The notes: generated by a model from the letters alone, not told the origin. Shown: positions 43,137 through 50,207, numbered from the stretch's first letter. The stretch: 50,354 nt of DNA from an uncultured Prevotellaceae bacterium (GCA_902774925.1 CACYKE010000018.1:1-50354), one strand, 5' to 3'. Numbers and translations are program-made.

Positions 43137-43459
43137 AGGGGGCTTCCCTCGGGGGAAGTCCCCTCGGGATTCGCCATGGTATTTTCACACCCTGCACTAA
43201 AGCCGCCCCTGCAAGGGGCTCTAATGGCTCCGCGCAGCTATAAAGAAACATGATTCACCCGTAGGGCGAAAGCTTGTGAATCATACCAGAAAGGCCTGAC
43301 GGAGGGCGGCTTCTGCCCTCAGTCAGTTTAGCCCTTGCCAAAGATTGGCGAGGGTTGGGGAGTGGTTGAAGCCCCTTCTTAGGGACAAGAAGGGGTTGGG
43401 GTTGTTGCTGACCTGCAGGGACACCCTGCATAAAAGGGGGAATTAGAGGGAAGCCCCCT
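43137..43459. repeat. MITE-like block: eight hairpins bounded by 14-bp inverted repeats
   Basis: A 323-bp noncoding block lies between the lipoprotein gene and yigZ. AGGGGGCTTCCCTC (43137-43150) and its exact reverse complement (43446-43459) form the ends. Inside are hairpins at 43138-43163, 43205-43219, 43250-43284 (9-bp stem), 43296-43326, 43332-43354 (10-bp stem), 43372-43395 (9-bp stem), 43414-43430 (7-bp stem) and 43435-43459. No ORF or clear target-site duplication is seen, beyond AA on each side. Confidence 0.7.
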
Positions 43460-43508
43460 AAAAAACAAATATTATTCTGATTTTTTTGGAAAAATCAAAT
43501 TTTTGTTT

Positions 43509-43516
43509 TATTTTTG
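43509..43516 (+). promoter_or_regulatory. -7 promoter element of yigZ
   Basis: This reads TATTTTTG, 9 nt before the ATG at 43526, so a leader of only a few nucleotides is predicted. A TTG start in the longer frame (43514) overlaps the box. Confidence 0.6.
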
Positions 43517-43525
43517 CAAAATAAT

Positions 43526-44107
43526 ATGAATACGGACGAATATAAGACCATATCCGCGACCAGCGAAGGCTATTACACGGAGAAGCGAAGCAAGTTCCTG
43601 GCTTTTGCCCACCATGTGGAGACTGTCGAACAGGTCAAGGACATCATTGCCGGATATCGGAAGAAATACTACGATGCCCGCCATGTGTGCTATGCCTATA
43701 TGCTGGGACCTGAGCGTCAGGACTTCCGTGCCAATGACGATGGGGAACCTTCGTCAACAGCCGGAAAGCCCATTCTTGGACAAATCAACTCCAATGAACT
43801 GACGGATATTCTCATCGTGGTGGTACGCTACTATGGGGGCGTGAACCTGGGGACCAGTGGTCTTATTGTAGCCTATCGCGAGGCAGCGGCTGATGCCATT
43901 GCACACGCTACTATCGAAACCCGTCAGGTGGAGGAACTGGTGAAATATTCCTTCTCCTATCCCCAGATGAATGATGTCATGCGTATTGTCAAGGACATGA
44001 ATCCCCGCATCATCTCCCAGACCTATGACAATACCTGCGAAATAGTCCTTTCCATCCGCAAGTCCGAAGCAGAAGAGCTCCGCCAACGATTAGCGAAACT
44101 CCTGTAA
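43526..44107 (+). CDS. yigZ: YigZ/IMPACT family protein
   Basis: A 193-residue member of the IMPACT/YigZ family, found from bacteria to eukaryotes. It has the family core KFLAFAHHVETVEQVKDII, DARHVCYAYMLGPERQDFRANDDGEPSSTAGKPIL, VVVRYYGGVNLGTSGL and a second ferredoxin-like domain at the C terminus (YSFSYPQMNDVMRIVKDM). Eukaryotic IMPACT interferes with GCN2 signalling, while the bacterial role is unclear. The frame opens at a TTG (43514) inside the promoter, so ATG 43526 is the start. Confidence 0.93.
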   Translation: MNTDEYKTISATSEGYYTEKRSKFLAFAHHVETVEQVKDIIAGYRKKYYDARHVCYAYMLGPERQDFRANDDGEPSSTAGKPILGQINSNELTDILIVVVRYYGGVNLGTSGLIVAYREAAADAIAHATIETRQVEELVKYSFSYPQMNDVMRIVKDMNPRIISQTYDNTCEIVLSIRKSEAEELRQRLAKLL

Positions 44108-44147
44108 TTTTCTCAAACAGAAAATGTTTTATTCGAAAATTATTTAT

Positions 44148-44155
44148 TACCTTTG
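44148..44155 (+). promoter_or_regulatory. -7 promoter element of the DUF1015 gene
   Basis: This reads TACCTTTG, 41 nt before the ATG at 44197. No good -33 match was found at the usual spacing. Confidence 0.6.
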
Positions 44156-44196
44156 CAACAAAATTTATAAATAGGAATAAACATTATACAAAAATT

Positions 44197-45444
44197 ATGG
44201 CAATCGTAAAACCATTCAAAGGAATTCGTCCACCGAAGGAACTGGTGGAGAAGGTAGAAAGCCGTCCCTATGACGTGCTGGACAGTGAAGAAGCAAGGGC
44301 TGAGGCTGGCGACAACGAAAAGAGCCTCTACCACATCATCAAACCCGAGATTGACTTCCCCGTAGGGACTTCGGAATATGACCCCAGAGTGTATGAGAAG
44401 GCTGCGGAGAATTTCAAGAAATTCCAGGACAATGGCTGGCTGGTACAGGATTCGCGCGAACATTATTATATATATGCACAGACCATGACCGGGAAGACAC
44501 AGTATGGTCTGGTGGTATGTGCCCATACCGATGACTACCAGAAGGGCAACATCAAGAAGCATGAGTTGACCCGTCGTGACAAAGAAGAAGACCGCATGAA
44601 GCATGTGCGTGTGAACAATGCCAATATCGAGCCGGTATTCTTTGCCTATCCCGACAATCAGGTGCTCGACAAGCTCATCATGCGCTATGCCGCCACTAAG
44701 CCGGAGTATGACTTCATTGCACCCATTGACGGTTTCCGCCATCAGTTCTGGGTGATAGACAATGACGAGGACATGCAGACCATCACGGCAGAATTCGCCA
44801 AGATGCCATCACTGTATATTGCTGACGGTCACCACCGCTCAGCCGCTGCAGCACTGGTGGGTGCTGAGAAACAGAAGCAGAACCCCAACCACAAGGGCGA
44901 TGAGGAGTATAACTACTTTATGGCTGTTTGTTTCCAGGCTTCGCAACTGACGATTCTGGACTATAACCGTGTGGTGAAGGACCTGAACGGGCTGAGCTCA
45001 GAGGAATTCCTGGAGAAGCTTCGAAAGAATTTCGTCGTTGAGGACAAAGGCACGGATATCTACAAGCCCCAGCAGTTGCATGAGTTCTCGCTGTATCTGG
45101 ACCAGCACTGGTATAGCCTGAAGGCCAAGGAGGGAACGTATGATAATACGGATCCTATCGGGGTGCTGGATGTGGATATCTCCAGCAGGCTGATTCTGGA
45201 TGAGATCCTGAACATCGGTGACCTGCGTTCGTCGAAGCGTATTGACTTCGTAGGAGGACTCAGAGGACTGGGAGAGCTGAAACGTCGTGTGGATTCCGGG
45301 GAAATGCGGGCAGCACTGGCGTTGTATCCTGTGACAATGCAGCAGATTATGGATATCGCGGATAGTGGCAAGATCATGCCTCCAAAGGCCACGTGGTTTG
45401 AGCCTAAGCTCCGCAGCGGCTTGGTCATCCACAAATTAAGCTAA
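44197..45444 (+). CDS. DUF1015 family protein
   Basis: A 415-residue cytoplasmic protein matching DUF1015 over its length. It opens AIVKPFKGIRPPKELVEKVESRPYDVLDSEEA, and contains PLYHIIKPEIDFP-like KSLYHIIKPEID, YYIYAQTM, PVFFAYPD, and the strongly conserved SLYIADGHHRSAAAALVG with HH. In many Bacteroidales this gene follows serC and serA, but they are not present here. Some members are annotated as kinases or hydrolases, and no activity is claimed for this one. A strong terminator starts 7 nt after the stop. Confidence 0.9.
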   Translation: MAIVKPFKGIRPPKELVEKVESRPYDVLDSEEARAEAGDNEKSLYHIIKPEIDFPVGTSEYDPRVYEKAAENFKKFQDNGWLVQDSREHYYIYAQTMTGKTQYGLVVCAHTDDYQKGNIKKHELTRRDKEEDRMKHVRVNNANIEPVFFAYPDNQVLDKLIMRYAATKPEYDFIAPIDGFRHQFWVIDNDEDMQTITAEFAKMPSLYIADGHHRSAAAALVGAEKQKQNPNHKGDEEYNYFMAVCFQASQLTILDYNRVVKDLNGLSSEEFLEKLRKNFVVEDKGTDIYKPQQLHEFSLYLDQHWYSLKAKEGTYDNTDPIGVLDVDISSRLILDEILNIGDLRSSKRIDFVGGLRGLGELKRRVDSGEMRAALALYPVTMQQIMDIADSGKIMPPKATWFEPKLRSGLVIHKLS

Positions 45445-45451
45445 AAAAATT

Positions 45452-45479
45452 TGGTCCTTTTTAAGGACCATTTTTTTTT
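45452..45479 (+). terminator. intrinsic terminator of the DUF1015 gene
   Basis: TGGTCCTT (45452-45459) pairs with AAGGACCA (45463-45470) around a 3-nt loop, followed by nine T residues (45471-45479). This is the best intrinsic terminator in the window. Confidence 0.9.
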
Positions 45480-45582
45480 GTCCTTTTCGAGCAGATAAAA
45501 AACATCGCGTCGTGTTTCTTTTAGTTCTTTTCTTAGCGCCAAAGAAAAGGACAATTCCCTTTTGGTCCTTTTCGAAAAGGAC
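45480..45582. promoter_or_regulatory. inverted GTCCTTTTC half-sites upstream of the antiterminator
   Basis: The 9-mer GTCCTTTTC occurs at 45480-45488 and 45565-45573, and its reverse complement GAAAAGGAC at 45544-45552 and 45574-45582. The last two form a perfect 18-bp palindrome. The preceding terminator carries related GTCCTT/AAGGAC arms. The sites lie between that terminator and the -7 box at 45659. They could be operator sites or nested RNA hairpins. The rest of 45445-45658 is A/T-rich and contains no supported gene. Confidence 0.45.
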
Positions 45583-45658
45583 AGAAATCTGTGTTCGTTA
45601 AAAGAAAAATAAAATAAAAATTCTTTGTTTTCTTTAATGTTTATTCGAAAATTATTCG

Positions 45659-45666
45659 TACCTTTG
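45659..45666 (+). promoter_or_regulatory. -7 promoter element of the leader/antiterminator/fimbrillin locus
   Basis: This reads TACCTTTG, 315 nt before the antiterminator ATG. It predicts a transcript start near 45671 and therefore a long 5' leader. No ideal -33 box is at 20 nt. Confidence 0.65.
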
Positions 45667-45670
45667 CAAC

Positions 45671-45981
45671 CGATATTGTACACTTGTCGTGACAAGTGAC
45701 ATTGTGCACGTATCAAGGACAGGGAAGTCCGCCGCTGTACTGAAGGTCTAACTCTAAGACTGACAAGGGATTACACGATGGTGGGATGGACCGAAGGTAG
45801 GGGTGCAGACATGTTGCATCCGACAAATCAACAAGTCCAAACGAGCTTTGCTCGCGCGGGCAAAGCGAAGCTATATAAACGTCTCAACTTTCGTAAACTC
45901 AGAGACTATTCTCTTACCTCTCACCTCTCACCACTCACCTCTAGAAAGTGAGCTTGTGAAACATGCGAAACTTAAGTAAGA
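45671..45981 (+). ncRNA. candidate structured 5' leader of the NusG-like gene
   Basis: About 310 nt of noncoding leader contains several hairpins: CACTTGTC-GT-GACAAGTG (45681-45698, perfect 8-bp stem), GGTCT/AGACT near 45746-45761, GGGTGCA/TGCATCC (45801-45821) and GCTTTGC/GCAAAGC (45845-45866). A GGAC at 45717 and GTCC near 45835 could close a larger domain. It is more G/C-rich than the flanking region. It does not match a riboswitch class I can name. It may be the target of the antiterminator encoded downstream. Confidence 0.4.
45911..45942. repeat. 7-bp word array (CTCTCAC) in the leader
   Basis: Four tandem heptads (CTCTTAC, CTCTCAC, CTCTCAC, CACTCAC) and a partial CTCT lie at the 3' end of the leader, 40 nt before the antiterminator start. 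The same word is found inside that gene at 46923-47030. Confidence 0.8.
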
Positions 45982-47184
45982 ATGACAATGGAAGATAGAA
46001 AAAACGAATCAACAGTGGTCAGCGACCAGAAACGATGGTGCATTCTGCGCCATCCGGATGCTGACTTGATAGGCGAGATATTCAGCGGCAAAAGGCGGGT
46101 GCAAAACCTTTCGGATGATAGTCACTACCCATTGCCGCCTTTCGAACATTTCATCCCTTTTGCCGACCTGAAGACACGTCCCACGGAAAGACAGTCCATA
46201 GTCGATGACGAATACAAGTCGTACGATGCGATGCTCGACGAACGGGCGTTGCGCAATGACTTACACCATTACATCTTCATTTGTCAACCGAAGGAGGTGG
46301 TGCTGCAAATCCTCGATGCACCCTGGAATAAGGTGCTTAGGAGCCGATTGTATGCCTATCGTGATGAAAACGGTATCCCCATCGAGATCAGTAATACCGA
46401 GATGGAACGCTTCAAGACCGTCATCAAACGATATGACTTCCAGATTGTCAATGGCGAACCGACTGACGAAGTGCGCGAGGGTGACATGGTGACCATTATC
46501 AGCGGACCCATGGAGGGTAGCGATGGTCAGATACAGGACATTCGCGAACGTGACGGTCAGGTGCTTCTGACGGTGGTATTCTCCATGTTCCAGGACAAGA
46601 TGCGCATTGCCGTTCCTGGCATCAGCATTTCCGATGTGCGCCTGAAGACTCAGGATGCTCAGCAGTTGTTACAGGATCCTGTCATAGGCCATTTCGAGGA
46701 CGAGCTCATCGAACTCCTCTGCCATCTCCATGGCAAGAAGGGCTCACAGACTCTAAATAAGGAAGACCGCCAGCGCCTGCATTTCCTCTATCAGTATTCG
46801 GACATTGTCTTTGAAGACAACGATGACAACCGTAAGAAGTTTGCCGCTCTGATGCTCATCTGTGTATATCTGCTGAACAACAAGGCCGAAATCTCCCGCC
46901 GCACTCAGCAAGTCGAACAACTTCTCACCTCTGACCTCTCACCTCTCACCTCTGAGCTCACCTCTGACCTCTCACCTCTGAGTTCTGAGTCCAGTCCTCT
47001 CACCTCTCACCTCTCACCTCTCACCTCTGAGATTGCTTGCTATCTCACCCTCTCACTCTTCATCGTGAAGCACGAAGCATCGCTTCGTAAACAGGTCAAG
47101 CTCTGGCGCCAAAGCCATCCCGACTGCTCGCTGGCTCTGCGCCGGTTCGTGTCCATCGCTAAGCAAATCCGTTGTTACAAGTAA
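45982..47184 (+). CDS. NusG-like (UpxY-type) transcription antiterminator with long C-terminal extension
   Basis: A 400-residue NusG paralogue. The NGN-like N-terminal domain (about 16-155) starts KRWCILRHPDADLIGEIF and includes HHYIFICQPKEVVLQIL. The KOW motif (about 165-190) is EGDMVTIISGPMEGSDGQIQD. Residues 225-400 are an extra helical region not found in ordinary NusG or typical UpxY (about 170-190 residues). Within it, residues 314-349 are a low-complexity stretch (repeats of LTSDLSP and LTSHLSP) encoded by 7-bp words. Specialised NusG proteins load on RNA polymerase and allow read-through of their own operon. Two fimbrillin-like genes follow. Confidence 0.75.
   Translation: MTMEDRKNESTVVSDQKRWCILRHPDADLIGEIFSGKRRVQNLSDDSHYPLPPFEHFIPFADLKTRPTERQSIVDDEYKSYDAMLDERALRNDLHHYIFICQPKEVVLQILDAPWNKVLRSRLYAYRDENGIPIEISNTEMERFKTVIKRYDFQIVNGEPTDEVREGDMVTIISGPMEGSDGQIQDIRERDGQVLLTVVFSMFQDKMRIAVPGISISDVRLKTQDAQQLLQDPVIGHFEDELIELLCHLHGKKGSQTLNKEDRQRLHFLYQYSDIVFEDNDDNRKKFAALMLICVYLLNNKAEISRRTQQVEQLLTSDLSPLTSELTSDLSPLSSESSPLTSHLSPLTSEIACYLTLSLFIVKHEASLRKQVKLWRQSHPDCSLALRRFVSIAKQIRCYK
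46923..47030. repeat. 7-bp word array (TCTCACC/TCTGACC) inside the antiterminator gene
   Basis: About fifteen degenerate heptads (TCTCACC, TCTGACC, TCTGAGC and variants) extend over 108 bp (36 codons) with no stop. Three heptads make seven codons, giving the repeated peptide LTSDLSP. The same word is in the leader at 45911-45942. Confidence 0.9.
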
Positions 47185-47295
47185 ACATTTTTGTACTCTC
47201 TGATACGATTTCATAGAATAATTCGTTTAAATGATTTGGGTAAGCTCCTATGTGGCTTTACCGTAATCAATTTTTAATTTAAACAATTAAACACT

Positions 47296-48204
47296 ATGAA
47301 AAAGTTTATCGTTATGGCAGCCATCGTGCTGTCGACCGTTGCGTGCAGCAACGACTCAGAGTTAACTAACGTAGTAGCGAACCAGAAAGAGACAGCACCA
47401 GTCACGGTGCGGGTCAACGACTTCTCCATCACCACGGAGGAGATGCCTTCGGGTGGAGGCACAACGCGTGCTGCACAAAATCCTGCAGATTACAACTATG
47501 TGGGTGCGCTAGATTTGGCGTTTTTCGATGCGGGAGGTACCAAGGTGTACACGTCAACGCAGATTAAGAGCGACGGAAGTACCTACACCACCTTCGGCCA
47601 GTTTACGGCTAATTTGCCTGTAGGTACCTATACGATGGTGGCTATCGGGCGCTTTTATGACGGCAGTGATGTATTCACGCTGACCAGTCCTACTTCAGCC
47701 GCCTTCACTTCGGAACGCCCGCGCGAGACTTTCTGCGCAACGCAAAACGTCACCGTGACCAGCGCATCACCCTTGGACCTGAGCGTAACCCTGAACCGCA
47801 TCAGCTCGTGGCTCTGTATTCAGTCCACCGACAACCGGCCGGCTGGTATCGCCAAGATTCGCACCACCTATGCGAAAGGCGGCAAGAGCTTCAACCCCAC
47901 CACGGGTCTGGCCACTACCGATGCAGGTTTCGCTCAGACCAACACGCCCTCTGCGGCCATTGGTTCTGCTGTCACGTTCAGCAGTTATCCGTTCTTGGCC
48001 ACTGACGAAGAGAACATCAACGTCACCATTCAGGTGCTCGATGCCGATGACAACGTGCTCTTCGCCCATACGGTAAACAACGTGCCATTTAAGCGCAACC
48101 GAAAGACCACCCTTCGAGGTAATATCTTTACTGCTGGCACATCCTCTGCTGGTTTCCAGCTCGAGACCAGTTGGTTGACAGATGCTGATCCTATTAACTT
48201 TTAA
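47296..48204 (+). CDS. FimB/Mfa2-like fimbrillin lipoprotein (first)
   Basis: A 302-residue predicted lipoprotein (lipobox STVAC, Cys17). The pattern resembles Bacteroidales fimbrial subunits or anchors: a linker, then GGGTTRAAQ with a possible maturation site at R58-A59, followed by beta strands (YNYVGALDLAFFDAGGTKVY, LPVGTYTMVAIG) and a second domain with LDLSVTLNRISSWLCI and FKRNRKTTLRGNIFTAG. In such pili, protein export as a lipoprotein and Arg-type cleavage allow strand exchange. That mechanism is inferred from the family. A hairpin GGTAAGC/GCTTTACC lies in the gap before it. The second subunit gene follows after 18 nt. Confidence 0.7.
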   Translation: MKKFIVMAAIVLSTVACSNDSELTNVVANQKETAPVTVRVNDFSITTEEMPSGGGTTRAAQNPADYNYVGALDLAFFDAGGTKVYTSTQIKSDGSTYTTFGQFTANLPVGTYTMVAIGRFYDGSDVFTLTSPTSAAFTSERPRETFCATQNVTVTSASPLDLSVTLNRISSWLCIQSTDNRPAGIAKIRTTYAKGGKSFNPTTGLATTDAGFAQTNTPSAAIGSAVTFSSYPFLATDEENINVTIQVLDADDNVLFAHTVNNVPFKRNRKTTLRGNIFTAGTSSAGFQLETSWLTDADPINF

Positions 48205-48222
48205 TCATCGGGAGGATCAGCT

Positions 48223-49110
48223 ATGAAAAAGAATTTATATCTGTGCATTTTATGCACACTCCTTGCCCTCCTCTCCTGCGAGAAGGCCATCATTCAGGAC
48301 GACAGTGTGGTCAGCGGTTCACCCGCTGACAAAGACGCCAACCTCACCGTCACGGTCTTCGAGATCGAAAAGACGCCCTTCGGCAGTCTGACTCGCGCAG
48401 GCCAGCAACCGATATCCGCCGTCTGCACCCGCCTCAACTTCGCCATCTACGATGAAGACGGCTCGCGTGTAAAACAGGTCAATCAGACCAAGGAGACGAC
48501 GAATTACGGAACGGCACATTTCCAACTGGAACCGGGCGACTACACCCTGGTTGTCGTGGGCCACAGCTCCAATGGCAACCCTACGATGACCAATCTGAAG
48601 AAGATTCAGTTCACCAACGCTCAGGGTTATACAGAGACGTTCCTCTGTTGTGCCACGGTCACCATTGCCGAAGACCCCGTGGAGGTGCAGGTCTCCCTCG
48701 ACCGCATCGTGTCGATGTGTCGCTTCGTGCTGACTGATGACATCCCCTCGGACGTCAAGAAGCTCCAGTTCTACTACACCGGCGGCTCGGGCGCCTTCAA
48801 TGCCCTCACGGGTTTTGGCTCCGTCAACAGCAAGCAGACGGTCACCTTCGATGTCTCGTCGAACCCACAGAAGCAGTTCGATCTCTATACCTTCCTACAC
48901 GAGGCAGAGAGCGATATCTCCCTGAAAGTCACGGCACTCGATAATGACGATAACGTGCTGTACGAGCGCGACTTCGATGTCCCCATGCAGCAAAATCACA
49001 TCACGTGGCTCACGGGTGCCTTCTTCAACGGATCCGGCTCCTCGTCCATCACCATTACCGGTGTGACCGTCAATACCGACTGGGCTGGCGAGACCCACCT
49101 GACGTTCTAA
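48223..49110 (+). CDS. FimB/Mfa2-like fimbrillin lipoprotein (second)
   Basis: A 295-residue homologue of the preceding product. The lipobox is LALLSC (Cys19). A TRA motif again falls at R58-A59 (GSLTRAGQQ), followed by LNFAIYDEDGSRVKQ, LEPGDYTLVVVG, VEVQVSLDRIVSMCRFVL and HITWLTGAFFNG, which match the first subunit in order. An AGGAT-type ribosome-binding site is present in the 18-nt gap. The pair probably forms one operon with the antiterminator gene. A stable hairpin follows at 49141. No major fimbrillin or tip gene is visible, so the complete pilus, if any, would need other loci. Confidence 0.7.
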   Translation: MKKNLYLCILCTLLALLSCEKAIIQDDSVVSGSPADKDANLTVTVFEIEKTPFGSLTRAGQQPISAVCTRLNFAIYDEDGSRVKQVNQTKETTNYGTAHFQLEPGDYTLVVVGHSSNGNPTMTNLKKIQFTNAQGYTETFLCCATVTIAEDPVEVQVSLDRIVSMCRFVLTDDIPSDVKKLQFYYTGGSGAFNALTGFGSVNSKQTVTFDVSSNPQKQFDLYTFLHEAESDISLKVTALDNDDNVLYERDFDVPMQQNHITWLTGAFFNGSGSSSITITGVTVNTDWAGETHLTF

Positions 49111-49140
49111 ACCGCAAAAGCGTGATATTAAAATGCGACC

Positions 49141-49178
49141 ATAGGAGAGGTGGTCGGACCCTCGGCCACCCCTCCTAT
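49141..49178 (+). terminator. strong hairpin after the fimbrillin genes
   Basis: ATAGGAGAGGTGGTCGG pairs imperfectly with the CCGAGG-type 3' arm ending CCTCCTAT, giving about 16 bp with one A-C mismatch. There is no T-run after it, so it may be a processing or stability hairpin rather than an intrinsic terminator. A smaller TAAGGC-GCAA-GCCTTA hairpin follows at 49195-49210. Confidence 0.55.
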
Positions 49179-49268
49179 TCTCCAGTAACGAAACTAAGGC
49201 GCAAGCCTTATAAATACAGCGGTTTTGCGCGAAAGATAAATATGTGTAGCATAGGCGTAGTATCGGCG

Positions 49269-49366
49269 AAGTATCGGCGTAGCGAGGGCAGACGATAGCT
49301 TGCTATCAGTTTGCCGAGCGAGCAGGATACTCGACAAAGTCAAGTATCGGCGTAGCGAGGGCAGAC
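49269..49366. repeat. 25-bp direct repeats around a hairpin
   Basis: An identical 25-bp sequence beginning AAGTATCGGCGTAGCGAGG occurs at 49269-49293 and 49342-49366. Between them lie GATAGC-TT-GCTATC (49294-49307) and a GATACT/AGTATC pair. Shorter partial copies (TATCGGCG) precede the first. No gene is supported in 49111-49463, the longest gene-free stretch in this part. Confidence 0.7.
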
Positions 49367-49433
49367 AAGACAAGTAATATACAAAAATTGAAAAATAATG
49401 GTTCAAAGTACGGCAAGATTCAAATCTTTTTCG

Positions 49434-49441
49434 TATCTTTG
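49434..49441 (+). promoter_or_regulatory. -7 promoter element of the toxin-antitoxin pair
   Basis: This reads TATCTTTG, 22 nt before the antitoxin ATG at 49464. The longer antitoxin frame from 49398 passes through this box and is rejected. Confidence 0.65.
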
Positions 49442-49463
49442 CCCACAAAATAAAAGCAGTATT

Positions 49464-49610
49464 ATGATAGTAACCAATCAAGCAACAGATACGAAGCAGA
49501 ATTTCAATGCCACTTCCACCCGAAATAGGATAATGGCCAGTACAATGTCTGTGGACGAATACTTCGATGAACTGATAGACAAGGTGCGCGAAGATTATGC
49601 AAATCTATGA
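49464..49610 (+). CDS. putative type II antitoxin
   Basis: A 48-residue protein that starts MIVTNQATDTKQNFNATSTR and ends VDEYFDELIDKVREDYANL. Its short length, acidic helical C terminus and position directly before a ParE/RelE-like toxin, with a 14-bp overlap, indicate an antitoxin. I cannot assign it to a named DNA-binding family, and the N-terminal region is too short to judge. The C-terminal helix would be the expected toxin-neutralising part. Frames of both genes are intact. Confidence 0.65.
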   Translation: MIVTNQATDTKQNFNATSTRNRIMASTMSVDEYFDELIDKVREDYANL

Positions 49611-49905
49611 GGTTCGAATCAGTCATGGAGCTCGTGCAGACATGGCAGAATTGCGCAAGTTCCTTAAGTCTATGATGACGGTGGAAGGAGCTATTCGCTA
49701 TGCCAATAATATGCGTGAGGAGATAAAGACGTTGGCATTTTATGCTGATCTCTATGGCAAGTCAACATCAATGACATTACGCCAAATCCACCCCGAGGCA
49801 CGCCGAATGGCATCTCATAACCGTAAATGGGTGTACGTCTATCATATTGAAGCATCCTTCGTCATAGTAGACCGAATAATCCCTGCCAAGATGAACAAAG
49901 GTTGA
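49597..49905 (+). CDS. ParE/RelE-superfamily toxin
   Basis: A 102-residue protein with the ParE/RelE pattern: a beta strand (QIYEVRISHGARADM), two helices (AELRKFLKSMMTVEGAIRYANNMREEIKTLAF) and a beta sheet that includes RRMASHNRKWVYVYHIEASFVIVDRI. The family includes mRNA interferases and gyrase inhibitors, and which activity applies is not visible. Its start lies inside the antitoxin gene (14-bp overlap), so translation is coupled. The heptad array at 50024 follows its stop after 118 nt. Confidence 0.8.
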   Translation: MQIYEVRISHGARADMAELRKFLKSMMTVEGAIRYANNMREEIKTLAFYADLYGKSTSMTLRQIHPEARRMASHNRKWVYVYHIEASFVIVDRIIPAKMNKG

Positions 49906-50023
49906 ATCTGTTTGACCCCAACATGATCAATACAACCAAACATATATGGCCTATAACCGTAACAACCGATAGATACAGAGGTGGTTCCTGCGAAGTCTGA
50001 TGTCAGAAGTAAGAGCGGACAAA

Positions 50024-50096
50024 CATCAGCCATCTTCCATCAAACATCATACATCTGATTACATCATCCATCATCCATCTTCCATCATACATCTTA
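50024..50096. repeat. 7-bp word array (CATCNNN)
   Basis: About ten tandem heptads each beginning CATC (CATCAGC, CATCTTC, CATCAAA, CATCATA and others), with one 10-bp unit, run up to 3 nt before the small ORF at 50100. It is the longest intergenic array of the heptad type here. The rest of 49906-50099 shows no supported gene. Confidence 0.85.
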
Positions 50097-50099
50097 CCT

Positions 50100-50207
50100 A
50101 TGAATGTCGAGACGGATTTCATCAAGGAGGCACTGGATGCCGGGCTGTATAAGCAGGGGGTGACAATGTACCTGCAGTTGCATAATGCAAAGTTTAATAA
50201 AGAATAA
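50100..50207 (+). CDS. small ORF of 35 codons before a STAS-like gene
   Basis: MNVETDFIKEALDAGLYKQG then VTMYLQLHNAKFNKE. It looks like a small helical, soluble peptide, and its stop codon (TAA) is directly followed by the ATG of the next ORF. The clean codons and tight coupling suggest a real gene, but there is no visible promoter or strong ribosome-binding site, and the CATC array ends just before it. It could be a leader peptide, a remnant, or a small partner of the downstream protein. No function is assigned. Confidence 0.4.
   Translation: MNVETDFIKEALDAGLYKQGVTMYLQLHNAKFNKE

Noticed and set aside
45441-45716. A minus-strand ORF of 91 codons in the gap before the antiterminator
   Set aside because: It overlaps the terminator, inverted half-sites and promoter of the antiterminator locus, is dominated by Lys/Phe/Arg codons from A/T-rich DNA, and has no family motif.
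45720-45765. A cobalamin riboswitch (GGGAA and CCGCCGCTGTA-like words in the leader)
   Set aside because: Only a few words resemble the consensus; the required order and partner stems are not present, and the downstream genes are not cobalamin-related.
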